Part shown: in pieces, positions 22,584 through 33,648 of the stretch | How positions within the stretch are numbered: the first letter of the stretch is position 1 | Layout: each line of letters starts with the position of its first letter | Origin: Gigaspora margarita | Lineage: Eukaryota; Glomeromycota; Glomeromycetes; Diversisporales; Gigasporaceae | Assembly (NCBI GenBank): GCA_009809945.1 | Contig: WTPW01000624.1 | Location: 157,274-221,273, forward strand | Reading direction: 5' to 3' | Length of the DNA: 64,000 nucleotides | Translations under genes and position numbers: made by a program | Notes under the pieces: generated by a model | What the model was told of the DNA's origin: nothing | The model's input: the letters and a program-made list of their open reading frames with translations, nothing else | The model's database searches: none

Positions 22584-24076
22584 CTACTCTTTTTTTCGAA
22601 TTTGATACACTTCATATTCATCTACTGAAATTATATTTGCCTTTAGTATTTCTAAGTGCTTTTTCGTATGATTTAGGGCTACAATAACATTTGTCATTCT
22701 GATTGAAATCAATAAACATGGAAAGATCGCCATAATACCCAAAAATTGGTCCACGTTCAGTACTATTGTAAAGTGCATATTTTGGTTCCTTTACACGACT
22801 TAAAATTGAATTTTGAATAGTACCATTTTTCAATGAAAAAATAAAGATATCATTGCAACACCTAAAACCATAGACTGATTTATCCCATTCTGTAGGATTA
22901 TATCCACCAAAAATTTCATCAGTACCTTTAATTTTCATGGCCACAACAGTATTTGTTTGCTTATCACATATTTTCCAAAATGATTCGGGAGTAAAACCAT
23001 CTCTTGTTCCACGGATAAGTAATTTAAACTCATATGGATTATTTACTATTGAATACGTTTTAGCTTTCTTATCAACCCATGAAGCAATTTCAGCTGCATG
23101 CGTTTCACTTATAACAGTTGAAAATGGTTCCGTCGTTCTGGGTGGTAATACTGGAGATGAAGTAATACGAGGTGGAAGAAATTTTGATAATACTGATCGA
23201 TTTGGAGTAAGAAATCTTTGCATTAAGTCTCCCCAAAGATTTTTTCAAGAATTTTTTTGTATGGTTTCACTTTATCAACGATGTCATCACCAGATAATTG
23301 AAAATAACGTATGAGAGGTAAACAATTTTGTAATGTAATTTTCAAAGCTAGAAAATTTTCACTGGACCAATTTTTAGGATCAGATGGTAAGCCAGGATTT
23401 TGTGCAGTTCCCCATTGGATAACATATTTCCAAGTTTTTACTTCTTCCATTTGTAAATCGTCGCGTTCAATAAGTGAAACTAATGCATTTTCTTGAAGTG
23501 AAGTAAAGCTTTCAGACTCGAAAACCTTACTTGGGTATTTTGTCGCAATATCATTGCACCATTTTTGTCTGATAAACGCGTGCAAAATTTAAAAGAAGCC
23601 AGTGAGTATTCTTTTCGATTAAATATGTTTCAAGATATTTAACCAATTCTTCAAGAAGAAACTCACAAGAAACAATCATGAGTTCAAAAATAGATGATAC
23701 ATCTTGATCATTCAACAAAACTACCCCTCCATAGATATATCTTTATAAAATTTGTATGTTTAATGATTTGAAATTAGTTTTTTACACATATTACAAGTAT
23801 ATATAAAATATTTATTATAGCTTACTTAATAATAATCTCAAATTGTTGATTAGTAACATGTTCCAAATTGATTATTTTAATGTTATTTTTATCTTTGCTA
23901 ATGTTTGCTAATTTATTACGAAAGTACAAAGACCTATATCTTAAAATGTTTGAATGTGCGTGGAATGTCTTAGTATCTGTTGGTTCTCTCGTATTAATTA
24001 TCACATTAAAATCTTCTATATCATCAAGAAGTTCTAGATAATCTGTCGAAAGTTTCTCAAAGAGTTTTCTTGTCAT
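22584..24076 (-). pseudogene. BTB-BACK-TLDc protein gene with three frame breaks
   Basis: Exon 1 (24076-23826) gives a BTB domain: start MTRKLFEKLSTDYLELL, then FNVIINT, FHAHSNILRYRSLYF and HVTNQQFEIII. After an 85-nt intron, exon 2 begins YIYGGVVLL and continues through a BACK-like region (LVKYLETYLIE; WCNDIATKYP; LQENALVSLIERDDLQMEE) to a TLDc domain (FKLLIRGTRDGFTPESFWK; IKGTDEIFGGYNP; SVYGFRCCNDIFIFSL) and a tail SVDEYEVYQI. BTB-BACK proteins often recruit substrates to cullin-3; TLDc is linked to oxidation resistance. Frame is lost at about 23565-23570 (with apparent loss of several residues), in the six-base T run 23240-23245 (one base short for the frame to continue), and at about 22620-22627 (two bases short). 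This is a pseudogene or a poorly assembled gene; the homopolymer break could be a sequencing error, the other two less easily. The family is greatly expanded in AM fungi. Confidence 0.8.
23741..23825 (-). other. 85-nt intron in the BTB-BACK-TLDc gene
   Basis: On the minus strand the intron starts GTAAGC and ends TTTATAAAG. Removing it joins FEII to KYIYGG in phase and skips the stop that would otherwise end the BTB frame at 23822. Confidence 0.8.
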
Positions 24077-24079
24077 TTG

Positions 24080-25180
24080 GAGGTTGAATTTTGCACTTGA
24101 TAGTTACGTATTTATCAATCTATTATTGTAGATCGGACCTTTTTTAGAATATAACTCAAATATACTTCTGCATATGCACGTAATACAAAGAAAACAAATC
24201 AACTCTAATAAATTGCTCTTACGATTGAGAGAAGGCGAAGTGAAAGACCTTTTCATGCTCATCTGAGTTCAGCCGATGCTCGGTTTCCGCTCTGTTATAA
24301 ATTGATTTTGGTTGGTCTACTCCTCGTGAAAATATTAAATAAACTGATTAATAATTGTTGTATAAAGTCTTATTAAGGTCGCTATCAAGCGCCTCAATCA
24401 ATGAGTCAAAAAAATGTCGGTGAATAAATTTACCAGTACGATCACGTTTCTTGTGAAACATGAAATGTGTATAGGGATGGTTGGAATCGACTTTATGTGT
24501 GTCGCTTATGCTGATTTCCTTGGAATCCTTTTATAGCAAAAGCTACGATTCTCATTTATCCATTATTGGAAAGAAGTTAAGTTTTTTAATTCGAATAACG
24601 TAATTTATTAGGTGTGTCATGATGAAATAGTTACGTCATTTTCTGTTGATCGTTATTTGAACATATACAGCATACGAAAGAAAATAAAACTTGCGATCAA
24701 ATATTATAATATACTGTTTATACGTCTTTAATTATAGGCGATCATCCATTAGCAAAGTGATGGGCTCAACATTATTGCGATTTTTCCTTGTTTTTCCCCT
24801 TTTTTACTATATAGTTCCATCACGTTTCTTGTGTAACATGAAATGTATTATTAATCCTTTTTTTTATGATTTTCTTATTCGTTTTTGGAAGGAGTTAAAA
24901 TTTTTACTACCGATGTAATAATAATTTCATATGCAGATATAATAACTCATTATGATGCACAACGGCGTCACTGATTATTTCGAAATTTATCATTATGATG
25001 CAATTGGCGTTAATGATATTAATTTAAAAATTTTATGATGTAAATCTACGCTACTGATCAAATTTTTATATGTTAATATTTGAACTTTCATTGCATTTCA
25101 TTTTCTTCAAAACATGAATTCGTCTTTCATTATTCACATAAAATGGTTTCATTTAACAATTGCTTCAAAGACATCACGTT
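24080..25180. other. Spacer upstream of the BTB gene, nothing recognised
   Basis: AT-rich. TAGGGATGGTTGGAATCG at 24474 looks like a single hAT-like end, but its partner was not found. The reading frame at 24691-24918 is not gene-like. Confidence 0.4.
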
Positions 25181-25184
25181 TTGC

Positions 25185-25400
25185 CAATACTCATTTCACT
25201 GACAAGCTTATTGTACAGATGATGATAAATTTATAGATAAGTTTGGTTTATGAACAATGTATTTTGCTAACAACTCATTTTTCAAAGTAATTCTAGTCAA
25301 TATAGAATTAAGAGATATGAGCTATTGATGAAATATAATGTTTATGAGATGAACTTGTCTGCAATAAATCGCCTGTAAAATAAGCTTGTCGTTGCATGAA
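25185..25400. repeat. Relic of the TTTCACCGACA-type hairpin repeat
   Basis: CATTTCACTGACAAGCTTAT on the left and ATAAGCTTGTCGTTGCATG on the right are inverted; the interior is drifted. Confidence 0.45.
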
Positions 25401-25419
25401 TGTCGACGGACTGTGGTAT

Positions 25420-25745
25420 CTTTTGCACTACATGGAATCTGAAAACATGGGTCAGTCAGCCTTTTTTTTCTAATTTACTATAAATAAATAGAATAATGTT
25501 CACACTAAGGTTATGCAAGATTAATTCTTCATTTTGCACGAGGAATCAAAAATTGGGCCAGCAATCATATTTATTCTATTAGTCTTATGGGAAATTAAAG
25601 ATCTCAATCGGGTGACACTCAATGAGAAATAGTAGAAAGAAACAACTACCAAAAATCGAACAATTGGCACAATTGGGGTCTAAAAAAAAACAATTAAAAA
25701 ATGGGTCAGCAGGTAATACAAAACAAAAAATCAACTTTGTGTGGC
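25420..25745. repeat. Dispersed repeat, copy 2
   Basis: Carries CACTACATGGAATCTGAAAA, ATCGGGTGACACTCAATGA, CGAACAATTGGCACAATT, a poly-A and AAAATGGGTCAGCAGGTAAT. The same order is found in copy 3 and partly at 13220-13396. The reading frame 25622-25855 runs out of this repeat and is not convincing. Confidence 0.65.
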
Positions 25746-25959
25746 CTTATCAGGAGCATGGTGATTTGGATGACTTTATGAAACCACATCTTCTATTGGC
25801 TATTTCTAAATGCAGGTATTTTCTAGTAAATGTTGTGATTATATATGATTGTTGAAATCGAATTACAATAATCATGAGGAGATTATTTTTTCCTATTGAA
25901 GCTAAGGCAAAGTTGTTTTTAGTTTTTTTGGTTTGGATTTCAAAATCCATGGCTAGTCT

Positions 25960-25966
25960 NNNNNNN
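25960..25966. other. Seven undetermined bases
   Basis: A short N run between repeat copies 2 and 3. Confidence 0.99.
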
Positions 25967-26014
25967 TTTTTTAATCTATACTAAATTAATAATTCACATT
26001 TAAAACCATCCAAA

Positions 26015-26245
26015 GTTACTTTTTGATTTACATAACATGGAATCAGAAAATTGGGTTAGTAGTTAAATTTTTTAATCAGTTCTATTGGGTAATCCCATAA
26101 AATAACGTATCTATCAAGTGATACTAGATCAATTTATAGAAAATAATTAGCACGATTGGAACTTAAAAAAAAAGAAAAAAATTTTTGAATATTGAAAAAT
26201 GGGTCAGCACGTAATGCAAAACAAAAAAATCAACTTTGTGTTCTA
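26015..26245. repeat. Dispersed repeat, copy 3
   Basis: AACATGGAATCAGAAAATTGG, CAAGTGATACTAGATCAA, AATTAGCACGATTGGAACTT, poly-A and AAATGGGTCAGCACGTAAT follow the order in copy 2 about 600 bp away, in direct orientation. Confidence 0.65.
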
Positions 26246-27161
26246 ATGTGTTTGGTTTATTAATAAGCACAGTTGGCGCTGTGGCCATTACAAACGATGC
26301 AATAGCAATAACAATGCAAGACCTTACATCCCGAAATAAAATTTTTAATTTGTGTGTGAAAGCAAAGTAGGGACCTCATGTTTAGAAACTATGTATGTGG
26401 TAAGCAACTCAAGAGGCCCACTAGGCTCCATGATAATAGCAGTACAAGGGTTTTCATTTGATATTCAGCACCAATGGACTGTAAGAATCTTTTTTTTGGT
26501 TATTGAGCTTCATACCTTTAGTGAATTCCAGAACAGGCCAGAACAGACAGGCCTGTTCTAACCTATTAATAATCTGATAAAATAGTTTCATTATAATGAT
26601 GAAACTATATCATTAGGCAACTTGGGTAATTGTTTTTGAACCCGGACCAAATTTATATATATTTCATAATAAAATTTTGATCTGAATTTAAAATAATCTA
26701 CTTTTAATTGACAAATGAAACTCGTGATGATATAATACAAGTATTCAATGAATTATAAAATAACAAGTTTTTGATATAATAGTGAGAAAAATAAGTACTA
26801 TTTTTAGAAATATGTAACCAAAAATATGTAAATTTTTGTACGCACTTGCTGATATCATGCACTTCACAAATACAAATTCAATAACTAAATTCACCAAATG
26901 CAACTTCTTCATCATCCTAGTGAATAAATAATACTTATAAATACTGGATATTCCATTTTTTTGACTAAAGTTTTCCCCAAACAAAATAAACCATCAACAA
27001 ATATCTTTACTTCATCGATAAAATAAAAGATCACATAAATGCTATAAATATAATCCTTAACCCAAAATAAAAATCGTACTGGTCCTGCGCTGCATCACAT
27101 ACTGCGCAGCTACTCTAATTACTTAGCAGAAAATATTTAATAAAATTAATTAATCATGTTG
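26246..27161. other. Spacer, no gene recognised
   Basis: AT-rich with a direct CCAGAACAGGCCAGAACAGACAGG cluster near 26528-26550 (repeated CAGAACAG); reading frames at 26352-26561 and 26745-26984 lack protein-like features. Confidence 0.4.
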
Positions 27162-27169
27162 ATCATTAC

Positions 27170-28442
27170 TAGTGCTCCGAACGGGTCGGGTCAGGTTGGG
27201 TTATGAGCCAACCCGAACCTGACCCAAAACTTCGGGTCAGGTCGGGTTGAAAACTTTCAGGTTAGAGCTTCAACCTGAACTGAACCTGACCCGTCCTGAC
27301 CCGACCTCGACCCTGACCTGAAATTTTAGGGCTAATATATTAAATTTTTTTAAAAAAATGAATCCAATCGCCCTTTTTGTGCTTAAACGTTTAATAATTT
27401 ATGTAAAGATGATAATCGAAGTTGACTAATCAAATCTAAACACAATTAGTGATGGGCAAATCCCAATTTTTTAAAAAATCCCATGCGGGATCCACGCGGG
27501 ATTCGCAGGATTCATGGGATCGAATAGAGTCACTAGATTTTTAATGAATAATAAATATATATACATATATATATGTATATATGATCACGAGGAATGTAAT
27601 TTCTCGTTAAAATAATAATCATTTCTTATAAATCTTATAGCATTGATTACAAATAAAAATGCTTATATAGACTTTACCTACTTTTAAAACATTTGATCTT
27701 ATAATTATTAAATTTATCAATTCAGATTTGCCTTAATTTTATCAATTTTTTTAAAATATTATTATCTAAATACATATTTAAAATTATAATGGTAACAAAG
27801 CGATCAAATCATAAGTGTATAAAAATTTATAAATAATCAGGTGCACAGTAGCTGTCACAACAAGCAGATCCTCGATTTTGATTGGCTAAGAGCAATGATC
27901 AAAAACATTTGACCGGAATTACTCAGAATTTTGCTAATGATACCACAGAGCCTATTAAGCGAAAATTGTTCCTGGGTTAATTTTTCCATAATGCGGGATT
28001 ATTTTTCAAAATTTTCTATTTTTGTAATAAAAAAATCAAAGGCCAGAAATTAGTAAACAATTATGTATATGCAGGCAAAATTTGCAGATCAGTGACTGTT
28101 AACCAATCAAAATCAAGGATCTTCCATGACTCGATCGCTAAAATAAATCCGATTGGTGCATACTTGACTGTCTTTTGAGGTTTTATTGAAAATATTATTT
28201 AAAAATATATATGCATTTGCAATTAGTACCTTTAAAAAAACATAAAATACTTATTTCGAGCATCTCTTATTTGAATAATTTTTGGGTCGGGTCAGGTTGG
28301 ATTTGGGTCAGATTAACGTTCAACCCGAACCTGACCCGAACCTGACCCAACCCGAACCTGACCCAAAATTTTCAGGTAAGATTTTTCCAACCCGAACCTG
28401 ACCCGAAATTTTTGGGTTGATCCAACCCGATTCGGAGCACTA
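27170..28442. mobile_element. 1.27-kb hAT-like non-autonomous element
   Basis: Ends TAGTGCTCCGAACGGGTCGG (left) and TAGTGCTCCGAATCGGGTTG (right, opposite strand). ATCATTAC at 27162-27169 and ATCATTAT at 28443-28450 form an 8-bp duplication with one mismatch. GGGTCAGGTTGGGTT-type words crowd both ends, as is common in hAT subterminal regions. The interior has no transposase. It holds an inverted repeat at about 27861-28125 and an isolated hAT-like motif TAGTGATGGGCAAATCCC at about 27448. Confidence 0.75.
27861..28125. repeat. Inverted repeat nested in the hAT-like element
   Basis: GCAGATCCTCGATTTTGATTGG-like left arm against CCAATCAAAATCAAGGATCT on the right: a probable MITE that inserted later. 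Confidence 0.55.
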
Positions 28443-28483
28443 ATCATTATGATAAATAATGCATAAATTAATAAGGTTTATTA

Positions 28484-28642
28484 GGGCGCTGACATTTATT
28501 AAGTAATATTTTAGGGGGTGGGGGTCAAGAAAAATCTTACCTTAGTTAGTTAGTTAAATTTGATTGGCTAAAATAAAATCTTACCTGGGGGTAGGGGTAA
28601 GCCCCTATAGTAAATGGATATTAGGTAATAATGTCAGTGCCC
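28484..28642. mobile_element. 159-bp MITE with TTA duplication, upstream of transposase
   Basis: Ends GGGCGCTGACATTTATTA and, on the opposite strand at the right, GGGCACTGACATTATTACC. TTA lies at 28481-28483 and 28643-28645. The sister copy at 34447-34609 has the same ends and site type. It sits about 150 bp before the Harbinger transposase relic. Confidence 0.85.
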
Positions 28643-29526
28643 TTATATGATAATCCATTTTAAAAGACATTAAATGAACTTTTCATTTCAATCAACAAAC
28701 TTTTACAACAAACTACCTTTTTTTATATCTGCCTTTGAAAATTTTACTATCAATAGAGTATTCAAAGAGATCGCTCAAGCAACTTTGCCATGGATCATCA
28801 TTTTCGACAGCAACGAATTATTATTTTAATTCTCGCATTAAAAGTTTTACTAAAAATAAAAAAAAAATCAAGAAGCCCAAGAAACAATATCAAATACTTA
28901 CCATCTCTTAGCTTTTGCTCAAATGGCAACAAATTCAATGCGGTAAACCAACAGCAACGAAGACCTAAAACTAGTGGGTTCTGGATTAATATTTTTCTGT
29001 ATTTAACTGACGATGAGGGTTATAATTCTTTTCAGAGACAGTTTTGTATTACCCTCTCAACAATTAGAGCTATTGTTCTCGATTAGAGACACATTTTGCC
29101 TTTAGATCTGAAGCTCATAATGCTACACCTGTATGGAAGCAAATTGCTATCGTTTTGTGGTGATTTGCTAATGGAACAGGTATTCAGATTTTAGAACAAT
29201 CTCTTGGAGTAAGTCAAGGATCAGTTATTTATTTCATAGATAGATTCTTGGAAACATTGTTGGATTTGAAGCAGAAAAGGATAAAGTGGCTACAAGGTGC
29301 ATAACTAACAACAGTTATTCAAGAATTTGAATATGGAATAACTGGTTTCAAGCATAACTTGACTAATATTATTGGTGCAATGAATGGATCACATATACCT
29401 ATTCATCCTCCTATTAAGAATAGCTCATGTTTTGTAAATTGTAAAAATTTTCACTCAATCAGCCTTCTTGGAGTTGTAGATAGTTGCAGACAATTTATAT
29501 ATATAAATATATGTTAGAGAAAGCAG

Positions 29527-29859
29527 GTTAATAAAATTGTAATATTATTTTTTTTTAATTTAGGATCTTTGCTAGGAAAATCACCCTTCGACATTTTCTG
29601 ATCGGGCAATTTCAGACAAATTTAGAGCAACATGCCAGTTCTTATATAAATATAAATCATCTTTTGCCTTTATTGATTCAATAATCATCAAATAAACTTT
29701 CGAATCATTAAAGTCAAAAGATGATTTGCATGCAAATAAAAATGGCATGTTTGTTTAAGTTTGCCCAAATTAGCCTGATCAGAAAATGTCGAAGGGTGAT
29801 TTTTCTAGCAAAGATCCCATATATTAAAAATTTTAATTATTATTGAATTATTTTAAAAG
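29527..29859 (+). other. Probable intron enlarged by a MITE
   Basis: Starts GTTAATAAAA and ends TTTTAAAAG; splicing joins EKAG to SIHDAH, as expected for GEAGxIHDA in this transposase family. Without the 255-bp insert the intron is 78 nt, like the other introns in the window. Confidence 0.6.
29563..29817. mobile_element. 255-bp MITE inside the transposase intron
   Basis: GGATCTTTGCTAGGAAAATC at the left pairs with GATTTTTCTAGCAAAGATCC at the right; the arms continue through ACCCTTCGACATTTTCTGATC for about 40 bp. Target duplication not clear. No coding capacity. Confidence 0.8.
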
Positions 29860-30399
29860 GAAGCATACATGATGCACATGTGTTTTATTGGTCTTCTCTT
29901 TATTAGGAAATTCTCATAACAAGGAACAATGGGTTTGAGGTGGTTCATATATTATTACTGATTCTGCATACCCTTTAAAACTTATTTAATGAAACATTAC
30001 CCAAACATGATATATTATCTAGTCATAAACAATGATTTAACAAAAAGCTTTTTTCAGTGAGAATATGTATTAAAAGAGCTTCTGGACATTTAAAAAAAAG
30101 GTAAAAAATTTTGTTGAGTAAATTTATTGTACAGATTTAGAATAAATTATTCAAATAATTCATCCTTGCTGTATTTTATACAATATTTATATTGATAAAA
30201 ATGGTTTATTACTAGATAATAATAGTTACAAAAATAATAAAATTGTTAATACTATTAATAGTAACAATAATAATAATGAAATTGTTAATAACAATAAAAA
30301 TAAAGAAGTATTTATTACAAATATAGAAGTCTTTTAGTTTAAACATTATATATTTTATTATTATTTGCAATTTTTTTTTTCTTTGGCAGTTTTGCCAGT

Positions 30400-30480
30400 A
30401 TTTTATTAAGATTATATTTTATTAAAATTATATTTTATTAAAATTATATTTTTATTAAAATTATATTTTATTAAAAGAAA
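30400..30480. repeat. Tandem ATTTTATTAAAATTAT units
   Basis: Four to five copies of an 18-19 bp AT unit. Confidence 0.7.
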
Positions 30481-30487
30481 TATTATA

Positions 30488-30683
30488 TTCATAACACCCA
30501 TGTTATATAACACCCTGCTATATAAACTAGGTTAGGATTAGAGTTAGAAATAGGATTAAATTAGAATTAGTATTAGAATTAGAGTTTATAGTAAAATTGC
30601 GAGAGGAGTATTTTTTGTTAGTAACACAGCAGGGAATTTAGAAAGTGTTTTAATATAAGTGTTATATAACATGGTGTTATGAA
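30488..30683. mobile_element. 196-bp MITE with TA duplication and telomere-like core
   Basis: Ends TTCATAACACCCATGTTATA and, from the right, TTCATAACACCATGTTATAT. TA lies at 30486-30487 and 30684-30685. The core GGTTAGGATTAGAGTTAG with drifted TTAGAATTAG units matches relics at 10170-10260 and 16201-16300. Confidence 0.7.
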
Positions 30684-30719
30684 TAAAACTTTCCTTATTA
30701 AAATTATATTTTATAATAT

Positions 30720-31310
30720 AATATTACAGAAATATTGTCTATTCTAATTTGCAAGCCTAATATTATCTGGCTGACTTGCTAATGCCCAAATACAACCTGC
30801 CACACCTAGTACAAAATTTGTAACTAAGAGGCTGTATTAGAATTGTCTATATATTATGCCAATATGGCATTATTATTTTGCAATTACTTTTATATAAAAT
30901 TTTTTTCTTTTGCACTAGTCACTTATGTGGTGCTAGGTACTTTATTAACTATACAATTGTACAATTACATAAAAGCTATTACTAAGCATTATCTAGCTTC
31001 AAACTGCTTAAGTGCATACTAAATATTTCCTCTTCTAGCAAGACCATTTTGATAATCAATCTGATGGGACACCTGTTGGTTCAGATCACATTTTGGAAGT
31101 ATCTCTACAAATTCATAAAGTTTCTTTTTAGACTTTGGCCTCTCATTATATTTTGTGACTTTGATTATTCCAAATCAATCATTTCATTTCATTAACACAG
31201 TTGAGATAATGGCAACTGCCCAATTAAGTCTATCTGTAGATATTCCAGGTTCCTGTCTACTATAATATTTTAGTTTTATAACTGGCTAGTTTATCTATTA
31301 TTTTACCTTT
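30720..31310. other. Spacer, possibly the body of a decayed tRNA-headed repeat
   Basis: No protein-like reading frame. It lies downstream, on the minus strand, of the tRNA-like promoter at 31315-31385 and could be its transcribed body. Confidence 0.3.
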
Positions 31311-31314
31311 AAGG

Positions 31315-31385
31315 GGATTTGAACTAGCAACCTTTCAATTTGCAATCTTAGAGCATAACTGCTATACTATTGGCTCAGAGATCTT
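31315..31385 (-). other. tRNA-like sequence with A and B box (SINE head or tRNA relic)
   Basis: On the minus strand: GAGCCAATAGTATAGCAGTT (A-box-like) then GCTAGTTCAAATCCCC (B box GTTCAAATCC). The ends do not pair into an acceptor stem, so it is not called as a functional tRNA gene. It may head an old SINE. Confidence 0.45.
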
Positions 31386-31486
31386 TATATAAATAATATT
31401 AATATATATTAAATTATTAAAAATATATACAACTGTTTTTTCAAAATTTTTTAGTTTATTATATATTGCTATTAGTATGTAAATAT

Positions 31487-32446
31487 TAGAGTTTGGAACT
31501 AGTTTTATTTTTAAAAACTGGTTGTATTATATTTGAAAAAATCAACTGGGTTGAACTCGGATTTGGTACACAACCAGTTATCCATAAACTGAATTTAAAA
31601 CTAAAACTAGGTTTATTATACAATCTGGTTAATATCATTGCAAATACACATAAATTTTAACAATTCTTATAAATAGTGATTAGGGATGATAATTAGTTTT
31701 TTTTTTTTTGCATTTGCTTTTCATTTTGTGCTATGGCTCTTTACTTCGAGGTGACCTCTATTACTTTTGCCATTCTTGCTTTCTTGTTTGTGAACACATT
31801 TTACTAACCTTTTTGTTTACAAACATATTTAGTTAACAAATGCTTTTTTCTGATTTATAGGAAGCGACAGAAGTTCTTCATGTTAGCTTTTTTTAAATGT
31901 CTTTGAGATAGTTGCTTTCTTTCTCAGCTTGTGAATTCGTAGTTTATTGTATCATTCTGGCGGGTTAATGTTTGTTGTGTTGTTCTAGTGGGTTTATCAT
32001 TTGTTGTGTCATTCCAGTGGGTTTGTTGTTGTTGCATCATTCCAGTGGGTTTGTTATAGTTGGGTAGTTATGGTTAGATTATAGATTGTTATTAAAAATG
32101 AAATATATACAATAAAATTATATTAAAATTATCTTACCCGAATCATGACATGATAATAATACATAGGTGTAAATCCACTATAGATGCAAATCACCATAGG
32201 TGTGTTTTAGTAAAAGTGATTTTAAAACAAAAAAAAAGTATAAAACGTAGGTGTAAATTTGCATATCCGATATTTGAGTACTGATCATTCTATATTTAAC
32301 CGATTGTATTCATATATCTGGTTCATATATAACTAGTTGTATTTATATACCTGGGTCAAATATTCTTCAAATTAGACCTGGATTTATTAACAATTCAGGT
32401 TGACCCAGGTTTGAAACTGGGTTAATATATCTGGTTCCTACCTCTA
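31487..32446. mobile_element. 960-bp hAT-like element with perfect 8-bp duplication
   Basis: Ends TAGAGTTTGGAACTAG and, from the right, TAGAGGTAGGAACCAG. GTAAATAT is duplicated exactly at 31479-31486 and 32447-32454. Subterminal AACTGGTT and ACCCAGGTTTGAAACTGGG words flank a non-coding interior, which contains the tandem repeat at 31945-32060. Confidence 0.8.
31945..32060. repeat. Tandem repeat, CATTCCAGTGGGTTTG units
   Basis: About four units of 35-45 bp around TTGTTGTGTCATTCCAGTGG. They lie inside the hAT-like element. Confidence 0.7.
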
Positions 32447-32747
32447 GTAAATATTGCTTTTTAATAGTTTTAATAATTAATTATTTTGATTATCAAAATA
32501 TTATTAATAGATTTTTTATCACTAGTATGGGTATGCTTTTTTTAGAATTAATCTACTGTAAATTCTCAAAATAGCAGGTATTGGCATTAATTTAAAAATC
32601 ACATTTCCTAAAATTTCATACTGTAATGTGTACTCTATTATATATTTATATTGTATCATGTTATATAAATAGTAATTTAACAAATAAACTATAATATATG
32701 CTCAAAAATATATTAGACTCTTGTCTTTTATTGCTTGTTAAGAAAAT

Positions 32748-32840
32748 AAAAAGTATTTATACATTTATATATTTACATATTTATATATTTATGCATTTAT
32801 ACATTCATACATTTAAGCATTCATATATTCATATAATTAT
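32748..32840. repeat. Tandem CATTTATA-type AT repeat
   Basis: Drifted copies of ATTTATACATTTATATATTT; low complexity. Confidence 0.6.
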
Positions 32841-32987
32841 ATAGTTAAATTTCTAAATGCACTTATCTATAGAACCAAAGCTCTAACAATAAACATTTAG
32901 AAAATAATAAAAGAAAGTATATTTATAGAAATCATATATATATTCAGGTTTTAATAAGTTTGCTTTATAGAAGGTGCTTATAGAGAA

Positions 32988-33648
32988 TAGGGATGTTATG
33001 GTCCATTCTGGTCTGATCTCTGATCTCAGTTCAAAAGACTGGGTCCTAGCAGTAGACTACAAACTGGACCAAATTTCATAACCAGTCCATGAACCGGTTC
33101 TAGTTTAGTCTGGTTCAAGGACCGGTCTACCTGCAGCCAATAGGATTAGAGAATTTTAACTATTGTAATAAACACAAATTATATCACGAATATTCTATAA
33201 TCATAACTAAAACTGAATTTTATAGGCGGGTCCCCAAAATTCTGGGTTGGATATGTCAAATCTAGGTCAGCATTTAACCCAAGTTGTTAGCAAGTTCTAT
33301 AGCAAAATTATTAGCTAGGCATTTTTTACTTAATAAATGGATATGATTTATTAGTAAAATTTTTTATGATCTTGGGCAAAATTGATAGATTCTGATCCAG
33401 CCAACCATGATTCTGATGCACTCCGAAGTATTTCAACCTGAAATTTTGGGAATGCCCCCTATATGAGTTATCAAAACTTGATAACGAAATGATTAAGCAA
33501 ATTAAAAATCGATGCTAGTTTTTTTTTTTGTCTTTTTTTTTTATGGACGGACCGATCTGAACTGGTTCCAATTTATGGACTGTTGACTGCTTAGACTGTT
33601 CAAAAGACTAGTTCAGACCACAGTTCTTGCCAGACTGTAATATCTCTA
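32988..33648. mobile_element. 661-bp hAT-like element with perfect 8-bp duplication
   Basis: Ends TAGGGATGTTATGGTCCA and, from the right, TAGAGATATTACAGTCTGG. ATAGAGAA is duplicated exactly at 32980-32987 and 33649-33656. Subterminal GACTGG and ACCGGTC-type words recur. No transposase. Confidence 0.85.

Larger units (their letters stand above)
28790..30104 (+). pseudogene. PIF/Harbinger transposase, catalytically dead
   Basis: The start region 28790-29086 reads as one frame (MDHHFRQQR; later TDDEGYNSFQRQF). After a frameshift near 29082 come HNATPVWKQIAIVLW, ILEQSLGVSQGSV and ITGFKHNLTNIIGAM. This is a helix-turn-helix region followed by a DDE_4-type nuclease core. The first catalytic Asp in GAM-D-GSHIPI is Asn (codon 29383-29385); the second, in ITDSAYPLK (29960-29962), is kept; the third, Glu in the IERAFGHLK-type motif, is Lys (30072-30074). 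TGA at FANGTGI and a TAA nearby break the middle. A probable intron at 29527-29859 contains a MITE. These enzymes cut and paste DNA at TWA sites, matching the TTA/TAA MITEs in this window. No terminal repeats for this copy were identified. Confidence 0.8.

Noticed and set aside
22937..23496. Plus-strand frames over the BTB gene
   Set aside because: Shadows of the BACK and TLDc coding on the minus strand.
31315..31385. A functional tRNA gene
   Set aside because: A and B boxes are present but the acceptor ends do not pair and no convincing anticodon arm can be drawn.
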